From: Rhodoferax aquaticus
GTDB lineage: Bacteria; Pseudomonadota; Gammaproteobacteria; Burkholderiales; Burkholderiaceae_C
Reading direction: 5' to 3'
Length of the DNA stretch: 64,000 nt
NCBI RefSeq assembly: GCF_006974105.1
Contig: NZ_CP036282.1
Location: forward strand, 1,178,001 to 1,242,000
Shown piece by piece: positions 46,733 through 55,526 of this stretch. The notes under the pieces were generated by a model that did not search any database, was not told where the DNA came from, and saw nothing but the letters and a program-made list of their open reading frames with translations. The translations under genes were made by a program, and so were the position numbers. The stretch's first letter is position 1; each line of letters begins with the position of its first letter.

Positions 46733-48508
46733 CTATGCCTTGTTTCTTGCGGCCATTGCCATAAAAGCTGCTGCGGGAGAGGATGGCGCTGGTGCCTTGG
46801 GTGGAGCGGCCGTTCGCGTAGGGACAAAGGCCAAGTCGAGTTGGGAGTCGTCATCGTCACTGTCCACTTTGGGCGGCGGTGCGCGGCGACCTGTGCGCAG
46901 GGTGAGTCCACCCGCTTGGCGTTTTTTCTCGCCCAACGACAGCTTGGCACTGCCCGAGCGGATGCGCAACTCTTGCACTTGGGCTTCTAGCTTGGTGGCA
47001 TCTTCAATCTTGGCGCGGTGCCGATAAATCATTTGCATGGCGTTGTCGATGAGCCGCGCGCTCAAGGTTTCAGTGCCGAACACAATCAGGTTGGTGACGG
47101 CTGCCGTGGCCTTGCCCGCCAAGCTCAGTGAGACCGCGGTTTCTGCGTACTCCAAAACTTTCACTTGGCAGGCCCGAATGCGCTCCGCGTAGGGTGGGTG
47201 TGCCTGTGCGCTGCTGGCCAGTAGCTCGGTTAAGGCCCGGGTGTTGCAAAAGCGCAGGCCCAGCTGGTCGATTACGGGTTCAATGTCATCAAGTTGTATC
47301 GCTTGCCGAGCCAAATGCGCCATCAACGCCAGCAGGTTGTTGGCAGATTCAAAGTCAAAGTCCATGTCTTTGACCGTAGCCCCCATAGCACGTACCGCTT
47401 CTACAGACAGGGCAAACTGGCTGTCTTGGATCAGGCTCAGGGTCGTGACGATGCGGGCGAGTCGGCGTTGTCGGGGGTCATCCGGGTTCTTTTCAATCAG
47501 GCGCTCAAAGTCGTCCACACAGCGCAGCAAGCCTTTGCGGTCTGTGCTCTCTAGCCGCGTAAAGGCCAGTAGCACCAGGGTCTGACAGTCAAACATCTTG
47601 GACTCTAGGCCCATGCGCGTGGTGCGGTCTAACAGGCGCTCTGCCTCTTCATGGTCGCCCGCGTAGTAGCACATCATGGCCAAGTTTTGCAGCCGGGTGA
47701 TGGAGCCCGGTGTCATGCTGGCGGCCATGCGGTAGGTCTCTAGGGACTGGTCAAACCTGCCGAGTTCAAAGTGCGCGCGCCCCATGACGTCATAGGCATC
47801 GGCGTAGTTCGGTTCGCTGCTGATCAGGTTTTCTAGCGTGTGGGTGGCCTGGGTGAGCTGGCCCGCGTCCAGCTGCGCACGGGCAATACCTAGCCGCGCC
47901 CATGGGAGCGTCTTGGCTGCCACCACCGCCTTGTAAAGAGTTTGCGCGTCATTGGTGCGGTCCAGGCGCAGCAGTAACTCGGCACCCACTCGGGCGGCAT
48001 ACAGCCAAAACATGCCTTTGCTCTCAAACCGCGCCAGACACAGTTCAGCGGCTTGGTTGAAGTCCTCAGCCTCGATGGCATCGAAGATCTCTTTGAATGA
48101 TTTTTTGCGAATGCGCGCTTGGCGCAGGCGTTCCGCCAAATGGGTGGCTTTGTGGGGTTTGAGCAAGTAGCCATCCAAGGCCGACTCTGCCGCTTCGGCT
48201 ACCCGTGCATAGGTGGCCTCACCGGTGATCATGATGAAGATGGTGGAGAAGGGCAGCAGCTGGTTGCGGCGCAAGTCGTCGAGCAGGTCTTGGCCTGAGC
48301 GGTCGTCGCCATGAAAATTGAGTTCGCACAGCACGAAGTCAAAGCTTCGAAACTCCAACTGACGCCGTGCATCGGACGCCCGGGCTGCTTGGGCCACTTT
48401 GCCGACGCCAAAGTCCCGCAACTGAGAGATCAGGATAGAGCGAGACGTGGGGTTCCCATCCACCACCAAGGCAGAGCAACTGGAGAGGTCTTCGTCAAAC
48501 TGCATCAT
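46733..48508 (-). CDS. Receiver-like domain plus TPR protein; phospho-acceptor Asp replaced by Glu
   Basis: A 591-residue protein. Residues about 10-130 are a response-regulator receiver fold: ALVVDGNPTSRSIL, FDFVLCELNFHGDDRSGQD, IFIMITGEAT, GYLLKPHKATHL. The usual phospho-acceptor Asp is Glu (CEL), and only one of the two acidic residues at the first strand remains (VDG). The switch Thr and Lys are kept. Residues about 150-330 are TPR repeats (ARAQLDAGQLTQATHTLENL, AYDVMGRAHFELGRFDQSLE); the C-terminus is a proline-rich disordered tail. It is probably a protein-interaction module. The ATG at 48508 is followed by another at 48505. Confidence 0.85.
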   Translation of the reverse strand: MMQFDEDLSSCSALVVDGNPTSRSILISQLRDFGVGKVAQAARASDARRQLEFRSFDFVLCELNFHGDDRSGQDLLDDLRRNQLLPFSTIFIMITGEATYARVAEAAESALDGYLLKPHKATHLAERLRQARIRKKSFKEIFDAIEAEDFNQAAELCLARFESKGMFWLYAARVGAELLLRLDRTNDAQTLYKAVVAAKTLPWARLGIARAQLDAGQLTQATHTLENLISSEPNYADAYDVMGRAHFELGRFDQSLETYRMAASMTPGSITRLQNLAMMCYYAGDHEEAERLLDRTTRMGLESKMFDCQTLVLLAFTRLESTDRKGLLRCVDDFERLIEKNPDDPRQRRLARIVTTLSLIQDSQFALSVEAVRAMGATVKDMDFDFESANNLLALMAHLARQAIQLDDIEPVIDQLGLRFCNTRALTELLASSAQAHPPYAERIRACQVKVLEYAETAVSLSLAGKATAAVTNLIVFGTETLSARLIDNAMQMIYRHRAKIEDATKLEAQVQELRIRSGSAKLSLGEKKRQAGGLTLRTGRRAPPPKVDSDDDDSQLDLAFVPTRTAAPPKAPAPSSPAAAFMAMAARNKA

Positions 48509-48686
48509 CCGCCCATTGCCATGGAGCCCCCGTGTCGTGCGCGATGCACAGATTCGGTGCAATTTCTCATGGAAGACCTTGCACCAACCGTGTACCGCTA
48601 TTACATCGGCAAAAGGCTAACTAGACAATAGGCCGCTTGGGCTTGCTTTTGTTACAAGCTGTGTACGCCATGGACGCACAGCATGG

Positions 48687-49454
48687 TTACTCGCCCTGTG
48701 AACTGCGGTGCGCCCAGGCGGTAGTGTTCTTCTCAATGAAGCTAAAGAGCTCGTACATGGCCATAGCCATTGCACCAATGACCACGAGGCCCGCAAAGGC
48801 CAAGGGCATGCGCTGTGACGAGCCTGCCGACTGCATCAGGTAGCCAATGCCAGAGTCGCCAGCGGTCATTTCGGCCAATACGGTACCTACAAAAGCCAAG
48901 GTAATCGCAATCTTGAGTGAGCCAAAAAAGTAAGGCATGGAACGGGGCAGGCCCACTTTGACCAAGACATCCCAGCGCTTTGCCCCTAGCACGCGCAGCA
49001 CGTCCTCCAGCTCTGGCTCTAGTGTCGCCAAGCCAGTGGCCATGTTCACGGTGATCGGGAAAAACGAGATCAAAAACGCCGTCAAAATCCCCGGCCCCAC
49101 GCCGATGCCAAACCACACGATCAAGATCGGCACGATGGCTGCTTTGGGCACCGCATTGAAAGCGACCAAGAGCGGAAACACTGCGGCATACGCCAAGCGC
49201 GAGGAGCCCACCAAAAAGCCCAGCATCACCCCCACCACAATGGACAAGCCAAAACCGATCATCGTGACCCAAAACGTCTTCCATGCCGCTTGGCCTATGG
49301 GGCTGGCGAACTCGATGAGTGACTGCGTGATCGCCCAGGGGGATGGAAACAAGTACTCAGGTATCGCAAACACGGCGCACACCAGTTGCCAAAGCAGCAG
49401 CAGTAGGAGGGCTAGAGCCACGGGTGCCCAACGGTACAAGGTGGTGGTGCTCAT
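48687..49454 (-). CDS. ABC transporter permease (SsuC/TauC family)
   Basis: A 255-residue inner-membrane permease with about six membrane spans. The conserved cytoplasmic loop ELEDVLRVLGAKRWDVLVKVGLP (EAA-like) is typical of the nitrate/sulfonate/taurine-type importer family. It is the last gene of a five-gene operon with GntR regulator, allantoinase, binding protein and ATPase. Its start overlaps the ATPase stop by 4 bases (ATGA). A ureide or purine breakdown compound is the likely substrate (inference from puuE). Confidence 0.92.
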   Translation of the reverse strand: MSTTTLYRWAPVALALLLLLLWQLVCAVFAIPEYLFPSPWAITQSLIEFASPIGQAAWKTFWVTMIGFGLSIVVGVMLGFLVGSSRLAYAAVFPLLVAFNAVPKAAIVPILIVWFGIGVGPGILTAFLISFFPITVNMATGLATLEPELEDVLRVLGAKRWDVLVKVGLPRSMPYFFGSLKIAITLAFVGTVLAEMTAGDSGIGYLMQSAGSSQRMPLAFAGLVVIGAMAMAMYELFSFIEKNTTAWAHRSSQGE

Positions 49455-50281
49455 ACGCTCATCGCCTTTTGTCTGACTGCGCCAATATGGCTGCGAAGTT
49501 CATGCACGATGTCGGTGAACTCCGCGGTATAGGTGAGCTCTAGGTCACGCGGACGGGGCAGGTCGATTTCTTTGCGCACGATGAAGCGCCCTGGGCTTTT
49601 GCCCATGACGTACACCGTGTCGGCCAAAAACACCGACTCTCGCAAGTCATGGGTGACCAAGATGACGTTGAATTGCTGCTCTGTCCACAGGTCGCGCAGA
49701 ATGCACCACAGTTCTTCGCGGGTAAATGCGTCCAACGCGCCAAAGGGCTCGTCCAGCAACAGCATTTTGGGCTGGTGGATCAAGGCGCGGCAAATGCTGG
49801 CACGCTGTTGCATGCCGCCTGACAGTTGCCACGGGAATTTGTCCTCGTAGCCCGCCAGGCCTACTTTTTGTAAGAGTGTGCGCGCCCGCGCTTCAAACTC
49901 TGCGCGCTTGGCTTTGAACTGTTGTTTGAACGGTTCCACAATCTCTAAGGGCAGCAGCACGTTGTCGACCGTGGTACGCCAAGGCAGCAAAGAGGGTGCT
50001 TGAAATGCCATGCCAGAGATCTTGAGGGGACCCGTGACCGGCGCGCCGTCGATGCGAATCTGCCCTTTGGAGGGCATTTTCAAACCTGTAGCTAGCTTCA
50101 TGAAGGTGGACTTGCCACAGCCCGAGGGGCCCACGATGGCAATGAACTCGCCTTTGCGGACCTTCAGGTCTATGGCCTCCACCGCATACTGCGACTGCGC
50201 TAACAACTGTGCGTTGTAGGCGAGCCAAACGTCTTGAAAGTCAACAAAGTAGGCTTCGGAGGGGGTAGGCACGGCCTGCAT
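49451..50281 (-). CDS. ABC transporter ATP-binding protein (SsuB/TauB family)
   Basis: A 276-residue ATPase energising the adjacent importer. Walker A is VGPSGCGKSTFMKL, the Q loop lies in MAFQAPSLLPWRT, the signature is QLSGGMQQRASICRAL, and Walker B is MLLLDEPFGALD with the switch His in VTHDLRE. The N-terminus fits the ATG at 50281, 7 bases after the binding-protein stop. The 4-base overlap with the permease start points to coupled translation. Confidence 0.93.
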   Translation of the reverse strand: MQAVPTPSEAYFVDFQDVWLAYNAQLLAQSQYAVEAIDLKVRKGEFIAIVGPSGCGKSTFMKLATGLKMPSKGQIRIDGAPVTGPLKISGMAFQAPSLLPWRTTVDNVLLPLEIVEPFKQQFKAKRAEFEARARTLLQKVGLAGYEDKFPWQLSGGMQQRASICRALIHQPKMLLLDEPFGALDAFTREELWCILRDLWTEQQFNVILVTHDLRESVFLADTVYVMGKSPGRFIVRKEIDLPRPRDLELTYTAEFTDIVHELRSHIGAVRQKAMSV

Positions 50282-50288
50282 GCGCGTC

Positions 50289-51320
50289 TTACTTCTTGTT
50301 GGGCAAAATGTTGAGTTCGGCCGTTGTGGGCAAAAAGCTGCCGTTCCACACCGTGTCTGGGTTCACCCGGGTTTTGGTGTTGAATGCATCAGACACTTGG
50401 CTTGCCATGAGCGACATGCGCGGTGGCCGAATTTGCCCAAAACCTTCCGTGCGGGCGTCTGCCGTGTTGACTGCGGTGTCAATGGCGAGTTTGAGACGGC
50501 GGGTCTCTAAATCCACATTGATAATGCCGTCACGTTGGCGCACGAACTCAATCGTAGCGTCTGGCTTGGCCAGTACTTCCTTCATGCCTTTGGCAAAAGC
50601 CTGCAGAAAGGCTTTAACGGCTGCTGGGTTTTCCTTCAAAAGTTTGGGGGTCGCGATGATCACGTTGCCGTAGAGCTTGACGCCGTTGTCCGCGTAGGGA
50701 AACAGCAGCACCTCATCCGCTTTGACGCCGCGCGCCTCGAGGTTCAGCAGCGATGTGAACGTAAAACCGGTGATGGCTTCCACATCTCCACGCGCCAACA
50801 TGGTTTCTCGCAAAGGGGGATCCATAGCGGTCCACTGCACGTTGCTGATGTTGTTGGCCTTGGCGAAGATGGGGAATGCGCGGCGGCCCGCATCAAATAC
50901 GGGCGCGCCGAACTTTTTGCCACTGAGGTCCGCAATCGTTTTGATGCCTGATTTTTTCAGCACCATCACCGAGGCGGGGGTGCTGTTGTAGACCATCATG
51001 ATGGCGACCGGTTTGTTGGGTGCGTCCGGGTTGTTGGCATGGAATTCCATGAGCGAGCCCATATCGGCAAAACCCATGTCGTAGGTGCCAGACGCTACCC
51101 GCGTGACCGTGCCACCCGATCCGTTGCCAGCATCTACCGTGACATCCAGCTTGGCGTCTTTGAAGTAGCCCTTGGCTAAGGGAGTCAAAAAGAAAGCGGC
51201 AGGGCCTTCAAATCGCCAATCGAGCTGAAACTTGATGGGCGTATTTTGCGCAAATGCGCTGCCGAGCGTGAGGGCAAACAAGCCCGTGATGGCGCTTTTG
51301 AGAAGGTGACGTTTGTGCAT
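50289..51320 (-). CDS. NMT1/THI5-like ABC transporter substrate-binding protein
   Basis: A 343-residue periplasmic binding protein with a signal peptide (MHKRHLLKSAITGLFALTLG, cleaved near AFA). NMT1/THI5-like features are KFQLDWRFEGPAAFFLTPLAKGYF and ASGTYDMGFADMGSLMEF. Members bind pyrimidine-like or sulfonate-like compounds; next to an allantoinase a ureide or nucleobase derivative is plausible. GGAG precedes the ATG at 51320. It follows puuE after 93 bases on the same strand. Confidence 0.9.
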   Translation of the reverse strand: MHKRHLLKSAITGLFALTLGSAFAQNTPIKFQLDWRFEGPAAFFLTPLAKGYFKDAKLDVTVDAGNGSGGTVTRVASGTYDMGFADMGSLMEFHANNPDAPNKPVAIMMVYNSTPASVMVLKKSGIKTIADLSGKKFGAPVFDAGRRAFPIFAKANNISNVQWTAMDPPLRETMLARGDVEAITGFTFTSLLNLEARGVKADEVLLFPYADNGVKLYGNVIIATPKLLKENPAAVKAFLQAFAKGMKEVLAKPDATIEFVRQRDGIINVDLETRRLKLAIDTAVNTADARTEGFGQIRPPRMSLMASQVSDAFNTKTRVNPDTVWNGSFLPTTAELNILPNKK

Positions 51321-51413
51321 GCGGACTCCAAATAGGCAAGGTGAACAACTATTCACCTCAAAGCAAGAAGAGTGCCCATTGTTGGGCCATGCACACAGCG
51401 GTGGTCTGAGGTT

Positions 51414-52352
51414 TTACCCTTGGAATGGGTGGGTGGCTTTCCAGTGTCGCGCGATGTCGACCCGGCGGCAGACCCACACCTTGTCGTGCTGCGCGATATG
51501 GTCCAAAAAGCGCTGCAGCGCGGTGATACGTCCAGGGCGGCCTAACAGGCGGCAGTGCATGCCAATGCTCATCATGGCCGGTTGCTCTGCGCCTTCCGCA
51601 TACAGCACATCAAAGGTGTCTTTGATGTATTGGTAAAACGGGTCCGCATGCGAGTAGCCCTGGGGCAAGGCAAAGCGCATGTCGTTGCAGTCCAAGGTAT
51701 AGGGCACGATGAGTTGGGGCACCACATTGCCATCGGTTTTTTGGACCTTCATCCAAAACGGCAAATCGTCGCCGTAGTAGTCGCTGTCGTACTCAAAACC
51801 CCCAAAGTCAGCCACCAAGCGGCGAGTGCGTGGGCTGTCGCGCCCGGTGTACCAGCCTAGTGCACGTTCACCGGTCATGCGCTGGATGATGTCCATGCCT
51901 TTTTGCATGTGCTCGCGCTCTTGCGCTTCGTCCATGTTTTGGTAGTGGATCCAGCGCCAGCCGTGGCAGGCAATTTCATGGCCGAGTTCTTTAAAAGCGG
52001 CAGTGAGTTCTGGGTGGCGCTCTAAGGCCATGCCCACACCAAAGACAGTGAGGGGGAGTTGGCGCTTTTCAAACTCGCGCAAGATGCGCCACACGCCTGC
52101 GCGTGAGCCGTATTCGTAAATGCCTTCCATGCTGATATGGCGCTCAGGGTAGCTGGCAGGGTTGAACATCTCTGACAAGAATTGTTCAGACCCCGCGTCG
52201 CCGTGCAGCACGCTGTTCTCGCCGCCTTCCTCGTAGTTCAGTACGAATTGCACTGCCACACGGGCTTGGCCCGGCCATTGGGCATGCGGAGGCTTCTTGC
52301 CATAGCCAATGAGGTCACGTGGGTAGGGCAGGGTGCTGTCGTAGGTGCTCAT
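51414..52352 (-). CDS. puuE: Allantoinase PuuE (polysaccharide-deacetylase-like)
   Basis: A 312-residue enzyme of the cofactor-independent PuuE allantoinase type, related to polysaccharide deacetylases. Diagnostic stretches are YPRDLIGYGKKPPHAQWPG, VLNYEEGGENSVLHGD, GHEIACHGWRWIHYQ, GWYTGRDSPRTRRL and YDSDYYGDDLPFW. It opens the hydantoin ring of allantoin to allantoate in the cytoplasm. No other ureide enzyme is in the window, so the pathway continues elsewhere. The gene starts 6 bases after the gntR-type gene, in one operon with the importer. Confidence 0.93.
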   Translation of the reverse strand: MSTYDSTLPYPRDLIGYGKKPPHAQWPGQARVAVQFVLNYEEGGENSVLHGDAGSEQFLSEMFNPASYPERHISMEGIYEYGSRAGVWRILREFEKRQLPLTVFGVGMALERHPELTAAFKELGHEIACHGWRWIHYQNMDEAQEREHMQKGMDIIQRMTGERALGWYTGRDSPRTRRLVADFGGFEYDSDYYGDDLPFWMKVQKTDGNVVPQLIVPYTLDCNDMRFALPQGYSHADPFYQYIKDTFDVLYAEGAEQPAMMSIGMHCRLLGRPGRITALQRFLDHIAQHDKVWVCRRVDIARHWKATHPFQG

Positions 52353-52358
52353 AGTGGT

Positions 52359-52988
52359 TCAGGGTTTGAGTGTGAGGTCGGCTTCCACATGGCTTAAGTG
52401 CGCATCCATGAGGCTTAGCGCCAAGGCTTCGTCCTTGGCCTCCAGCGCTTTGACGATGTCCATGTGTTCTTCGTGGGAGTGCGCAGCAGAGCTGGAAGAC
52501 TGGTACATCAGCGTGATCAGCGCGCAGCGTGAAATCAAGTCGTTGAGCATTTGCGCCAGCACCTCGTTGCCCATGAGTTGCGCCATGCGCACATGAAAGT
52601 CGCCTAAAAGTGTGGTGCGCCCAGGCACGTCCCCTCGGCGCACGGCGATTTCTTCTTGGGCAACGTGCTCTTTCAAAGCCTTGATGTGGGCGGGCGTCGC
52701 GGTCGCTATGAAGCTACGTGTCATGCCTGCCTCCAGCATGCGGCGCACCGTGAACACTTGTTTGGCTTCTTCTGCAGAGGGGGACGCAACAAATGCGCCG
52801 CGCGCAGGCTCCATGCGGATGAGCCGGTGCTGTGACAACTGGAACAAGGCTTGTCGCACCAAGGTGCGGGACACCCCAAATTGGTCGGCCAGCTTCTGCT
52901 CCGACAGTTTTTCACCGGCGTGCAAACGGTGTTCAACAATAGCGCGGGTCAGCGCTTCGACAATGACACTGGTAGTGGTGGAGTCCAT
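52359..52988 (-). CDS. GntR-family (FCD-domain) transcription regulator
   Basis: A 209-residue regulator. The winged helix spans residues about 10-75 (GEKLSEQKLADQFGVSRTLV) and the FCD effector domain about 80-205, with metal-binding-type residues in DFHVRMAQLMGN and HSHEEHMDI. It is first in the operon with puuE and the ABC genes, so it probably senses a ureide and controls its own operon. A perfect palindrome at 53014-53027, 26 bases before the start codon, is the likely operator. Confidence 0.92.
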   Translation of the reverse strand: MDSTTTSVIVEALTRAIVEHRLHAGEKLSEQKLADQFGVSRTLVRQALFQLSQHRLIRMEPARGAFVASPSAEEAKQVFTVRRMLEAGMTRSFIATATPAHIKALKEHVAQEEIAVRRGDVPGRTTLLGDFHVRMAQLMGNEVLAQMLNDLISRCALITLMYQSSSSAAHSHEEHMDIVKALEAKDEALALSLMDAHLSHVEADLTLKP

Positions 52989-53013
52989 TGCGTGATGATA
53001 GCGACAAAAGTTA

Positions 53014-53027
53014 AAGTGTATACACTT
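53014..53027. promoter_or_regulatory. GntR-type operator palindrome upstream of the puuE operon
   Basis: AAGTGTATACACTT, a perfect 14-base palindrome of the GTATAC type common for FCD-family GntR proteins. It is flanked by the inverted pair AGCGACAA (53000-53007) and TTGTCGCT (53029-53036). It sits where binding would block the operon's promoter. Confidence 0.7.
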
Positions 53028-53084
53028 CTTGTCGCTGCACGCTCATGCGAAAACCCTAGGGTGAGAGCGCAAGCTTGAGGGGTG

Positions 53085-53107
53085 TGCACCCGGGAAAACC
53101 GGGTGCA
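53085..53107. terminator. Strong GC hairpin downstream of grxD
   Basis: TGCACCCGG-GAAAA-CCGGGTGCA: a perfect 9-base stem with a 5-base loop, 10 bases beyond the grxD stop. No T-run follows on the grxD strand, so it may be a processing or Rho-assisted end instead of an intrinsic terminator. Confidence 0.5.
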
Positions 53108-53117
53108 GAGAAGACGA

Positions 53118-53432
53118 TCAGGCCAATACTTTTTGCAACTCGCCGCTTTCGTACATTTCCATCATGATGTCGGAGCCACCAATGAACTCGCCCTTGATGT
53201 AGAGCTGGGGAATGGTCGGCCAGCTGCTGTAGTCTTTGATGCCAGCGCGAATTTCTGCGTCTTCCAGCACGTTCACAGTCTTGATGGACTTAGGCTCCAC
53301 GCCGCACGCCTTCAAGATTTGTACCGCACGGCCAGAAAAGCCGCACTGTGGAAAGCTGGCAGTGCCCTTCATGAACAGCAAAATTTCATTGGACTTGACG
53401 AGTTCGTCGATGCGTTGTTGGGTGTCACTCAT
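53118..53432 (-). CDS. grxD: Monothiol glutaredoxin Grx4
   Basis: A 104-residue glutaredoxin with the monothiol active site CGFS (Cys30) in KGTASFPQCGFSG, WPTIPQLYIKGEFIGGSDI as the glutathione-binding region, and normal family length. Such proteins carry and deliver [2Fe-2S] clusters. In many Burkholderiales grxD closes a hemA-prfA-prmC-grxD run; here about 7 kb (leuA, a hybrid kinase, yjdM) separates it from prmC. Confidence 0.95.
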   Translation of the reverse strand: MSDTQQRIDELVKSNEILLFMKGTASFPQCGFSGRAVQILKACGVEPKSIKTVNVLEDAEIRAGIKDYSSWPTIPQLYIKGEFIGGSDIMMEMYESGELQKVLA

Positions 53433-53654
53433 GGTGGATTTCCTAAAGGTCTAAAAATAGTGAGCGCAGCGCAAGCCTTGCTGTCCTCGGATTATTTCAC
53501 TATCCCGAACTGCATGCGACTCTGCCATACGCCAACCTTGGCTTTGCATCGGGTTTAGTGCGCGATGGTGTGCCTGTCGAAGCAGGAAATCAAGGCACTT
53601 TGGGGTTGCTAGACTTTTTAAGTTGCCAATTTTTATAGAAATAAGCAATTATCT

Positions 53655-53678
53655 GCCAATAATTTGCTATTTATTGGC
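53655..53678. promoter_or_regulatory. AT-rich inverted repeat upstream of leuA
   Basis: GCCAATAA-N8-TTATTGGC, a perfect 8-base-arm inverted repeat 79 bases before the leuA start. It could be a regulator site for leuA or for the divergent grxD gene; no leucine-rich leader peptide was found. Confidence 0.4.
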
Positions 53679-53756
53679 TAATGCGCAATCCGATTGCCGA
53701 GCCTTGGACTTACGATATCTCCACGAGCAAAAGTGTGCTCAATTGAGGAGATTCCC

Positions 53757-55496
53757 GTGTTGTCCAATCCCGCTACCAAATACCGCGCCTTCCCCGCCAT
53801 TGATTTGCCCAACCGCCAATGGCCCACGCGCTCCATCACCCAGCCGCCCATCTGGATGAGCACGGACCTGCGGGATGGCAACCAATCCCTGTTCGAGCCC
53901 ATGAATGCGGAGCGCAAGTTGCGTATGTTCCGCACGCTGCTGCAGGTCGGCTTCAAGGAAATCGAGGTCGGCTTCCCCAGCGCCTCGCAAACCGACTTTG
54001 ACTTTGTGCGTGAGTTGATCGTCGGCGGCCATGTGCCCGAGGACGTGACCATCGAAGTGCTCACCCAGTCCCGCGAGCCCTTGATCCGCCGCACCATCGA
54101 GTCGCTCAAGGGCGCGCGCCGCGCCATCGTGCACGTCTACAACGCCACGGCTCCCGTGTTCCGCGAGGTGGTGTTCGGCATGAGCAAGCCTGAAGTCAAA
54201 GAGTTGGCTGTGTCTTCGGTGCGCCTGATCAAAGAAATCACCGCCACCATGCCCGAGACCGAATGGGTGCTGCAGTACAGCCCCGAGGTGTTCACCAGCA
54301 CCGAGCTCGAATTTGCCTGCGAAGTGTGTGACGCCGTCACGGCCGAGTGGGGCGCGACACCCTCCAACAAGGTGATCCTTAACTTGCCCGCCACCGTGGA
54401 GGTGTCCACCCCCAACATCTATGCCGACCAGATCGAGTGGATGCACACCCACTTGGCCCGCCGCGACAGCGTCATTGTGAGCCTGCACCCGCACAACGAC
54501 CGGGGCACTGGCGTGGCGGCGGCTGAGTTGGGGCTCATGGCGGGTGCCGACCGGGTCGAAGGCTGCCTGTTCGGCAATGGTGAACGCACGGGCAACGTAG
54601 ACCTCGTCACCCTCGCCCTCAATCTGTACACCCAGGGCGTGAGCCCTGGCCTCGATTTCTCTGACATCAATGCGATTGCCCGCACCGTCGAGCATTGCAA
54701 CCAGTTGCCCATCCACCCACGCCACCCGTATGTGGGTGACCTGGTGTTCACCGCGTTCAGTGGCTCCCACCAGGATGCCATCAAGAAAGGCTTTGCTGCC
54801 CAAAAGGCGGCCGGCCCGGATGCGATGTGGAATGTGCCTTACATGCCCATAGACCCTGCCGACGTGGGCCGCAGCTACGACTCGGTGATCCGCGTGAACA
54901 GCCAGTCCGGCAAGGGCGGCGTGGCCTATTTGATGGAAGCCGAGTTTGGTGTGGTCATGCCGCGTCGCCTGCAGGTGGAGTTTTCGGGCGAAGTGCAAAA
55001 CTACACCGACAGCCATGGCGGCGAAATGAGCGCGCAAGACATTTGGAACCTGTTTGACGCCACCTACCTGAACGCCGCTGATGCCAAAGTGCGTTATGTG
55101 GAGCACCACCTGTTTGACCACCCCGGCCAGACCGGAAAAGCCCATGTGCAGGGCATCCGCATCGGCGTGGAGGTGGACGGTCAGCCCATGCTCTTAAGTG
55201 GTGAAGGCAATGGCCCCATCGACGCGGCCGTGCATGCCCTGCAGACGATTGGCGTGAAGGTGCAGGTGCGCAGCTATGAGGAGCGCAGCACCAAAGCCAG
55301 CACGGATGCCGGTGATGCCCAAGCCTGCGCCTTCCTGGAGCTGGTCGCCACCCACGGCGACACCGGCAAGGGCGGCGAGCGCTTCGGTGTGGGCATGGAC
55401 ACCAACATCGTGACCGCCTCGGTCAAGGCCCTGATCAGCGGTGTGAACCGCCTGGGCCTGGTGGACGTGGATGCGGCAGAGCCTGTTGCGGCCTAA
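53757..55496 (+). CDS. leuA: 2-Isopropylmalate synthase, LeuA2 type
   Basis: A 579-residue enzyme that makes 2-isopropylmalate from acetyl-CoA and 2-ketoisovalerate, the first step of leucine synthesis. The catalytic start is [13 protein letters not shown]; metal and substrate residues are in [18 protein letters not shown] and [12 protein letters not shown]; the C-terminal LeuA dimer domain carries [17 protein letters not shown] for leucine feedback. The GTG at 53757 has TGAGGAG 6 bases upstream; the open frame runs further back to 53694. The length fits the long LeuA2 class. It is on the opposite strand to the genes around it. Confidence 0.95.
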   Translation: MLSNPATKYRAFPAIDLPNRQWPTRSITQPPIWMSTDLRDGNQSLFEPMNAERKLRMFRTLLQVGFKEIEVGFPSASQTDFDFVRELIVGGHVPEDVTIEVLTQSREPLIRRTIESLKGARRAIVHVYNATAPVFREVVFGMSKPEVKELAVSSVRLIKEITATMPETEWVLQYSPEVFTSTELEFACEVCDAVTAEWGATPSNKVILNLPATVEVSTPNIYADQIEWMHTHLARRDSVIVSLHPHNDRGTGVAAAELGLMAGADRVEGCLFGNGERTGNVDLVTLALNLYTQGVSPGLDFSDINAIARTVEHCNQLPIHPRHPYVGDLVFTAFSGSHQDAIKKGFAAQKAAGPDAMWNVPYMPIDPADVGRSYDSVIRVNSQSGKGGVAYLMEAEFGVVMPRRLQVEFSGEVQNYTDSHGGEMSAQDIWNLFDATYLNAADAKVRYVEHHLFDHPGQTGKAHVQGIRIGVEVDGQPMLLSGEGNGPIDAAVHALQTIGVKVQVRSYEERSTKASTDAGDAQACAFLELVATHGDTGKGGERFGVGMDTNIVTASVKALISGVNRLGLVDVDAAEPVAA

Positions 55497-55526
55497 ATGC
55501 GTGGTAAGCAGGAGGCAGCGGGCCGG

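Noticed and set aside
53739..55145. A 468-codon open frame on the minus strand opposite leuA
   Set aside because: It reads histidine- and glycine-rich without any recognisable family, and it mirrors the GC-biased third positions of leuA. LeuA itself has full catalytic motifs on the plus strand.
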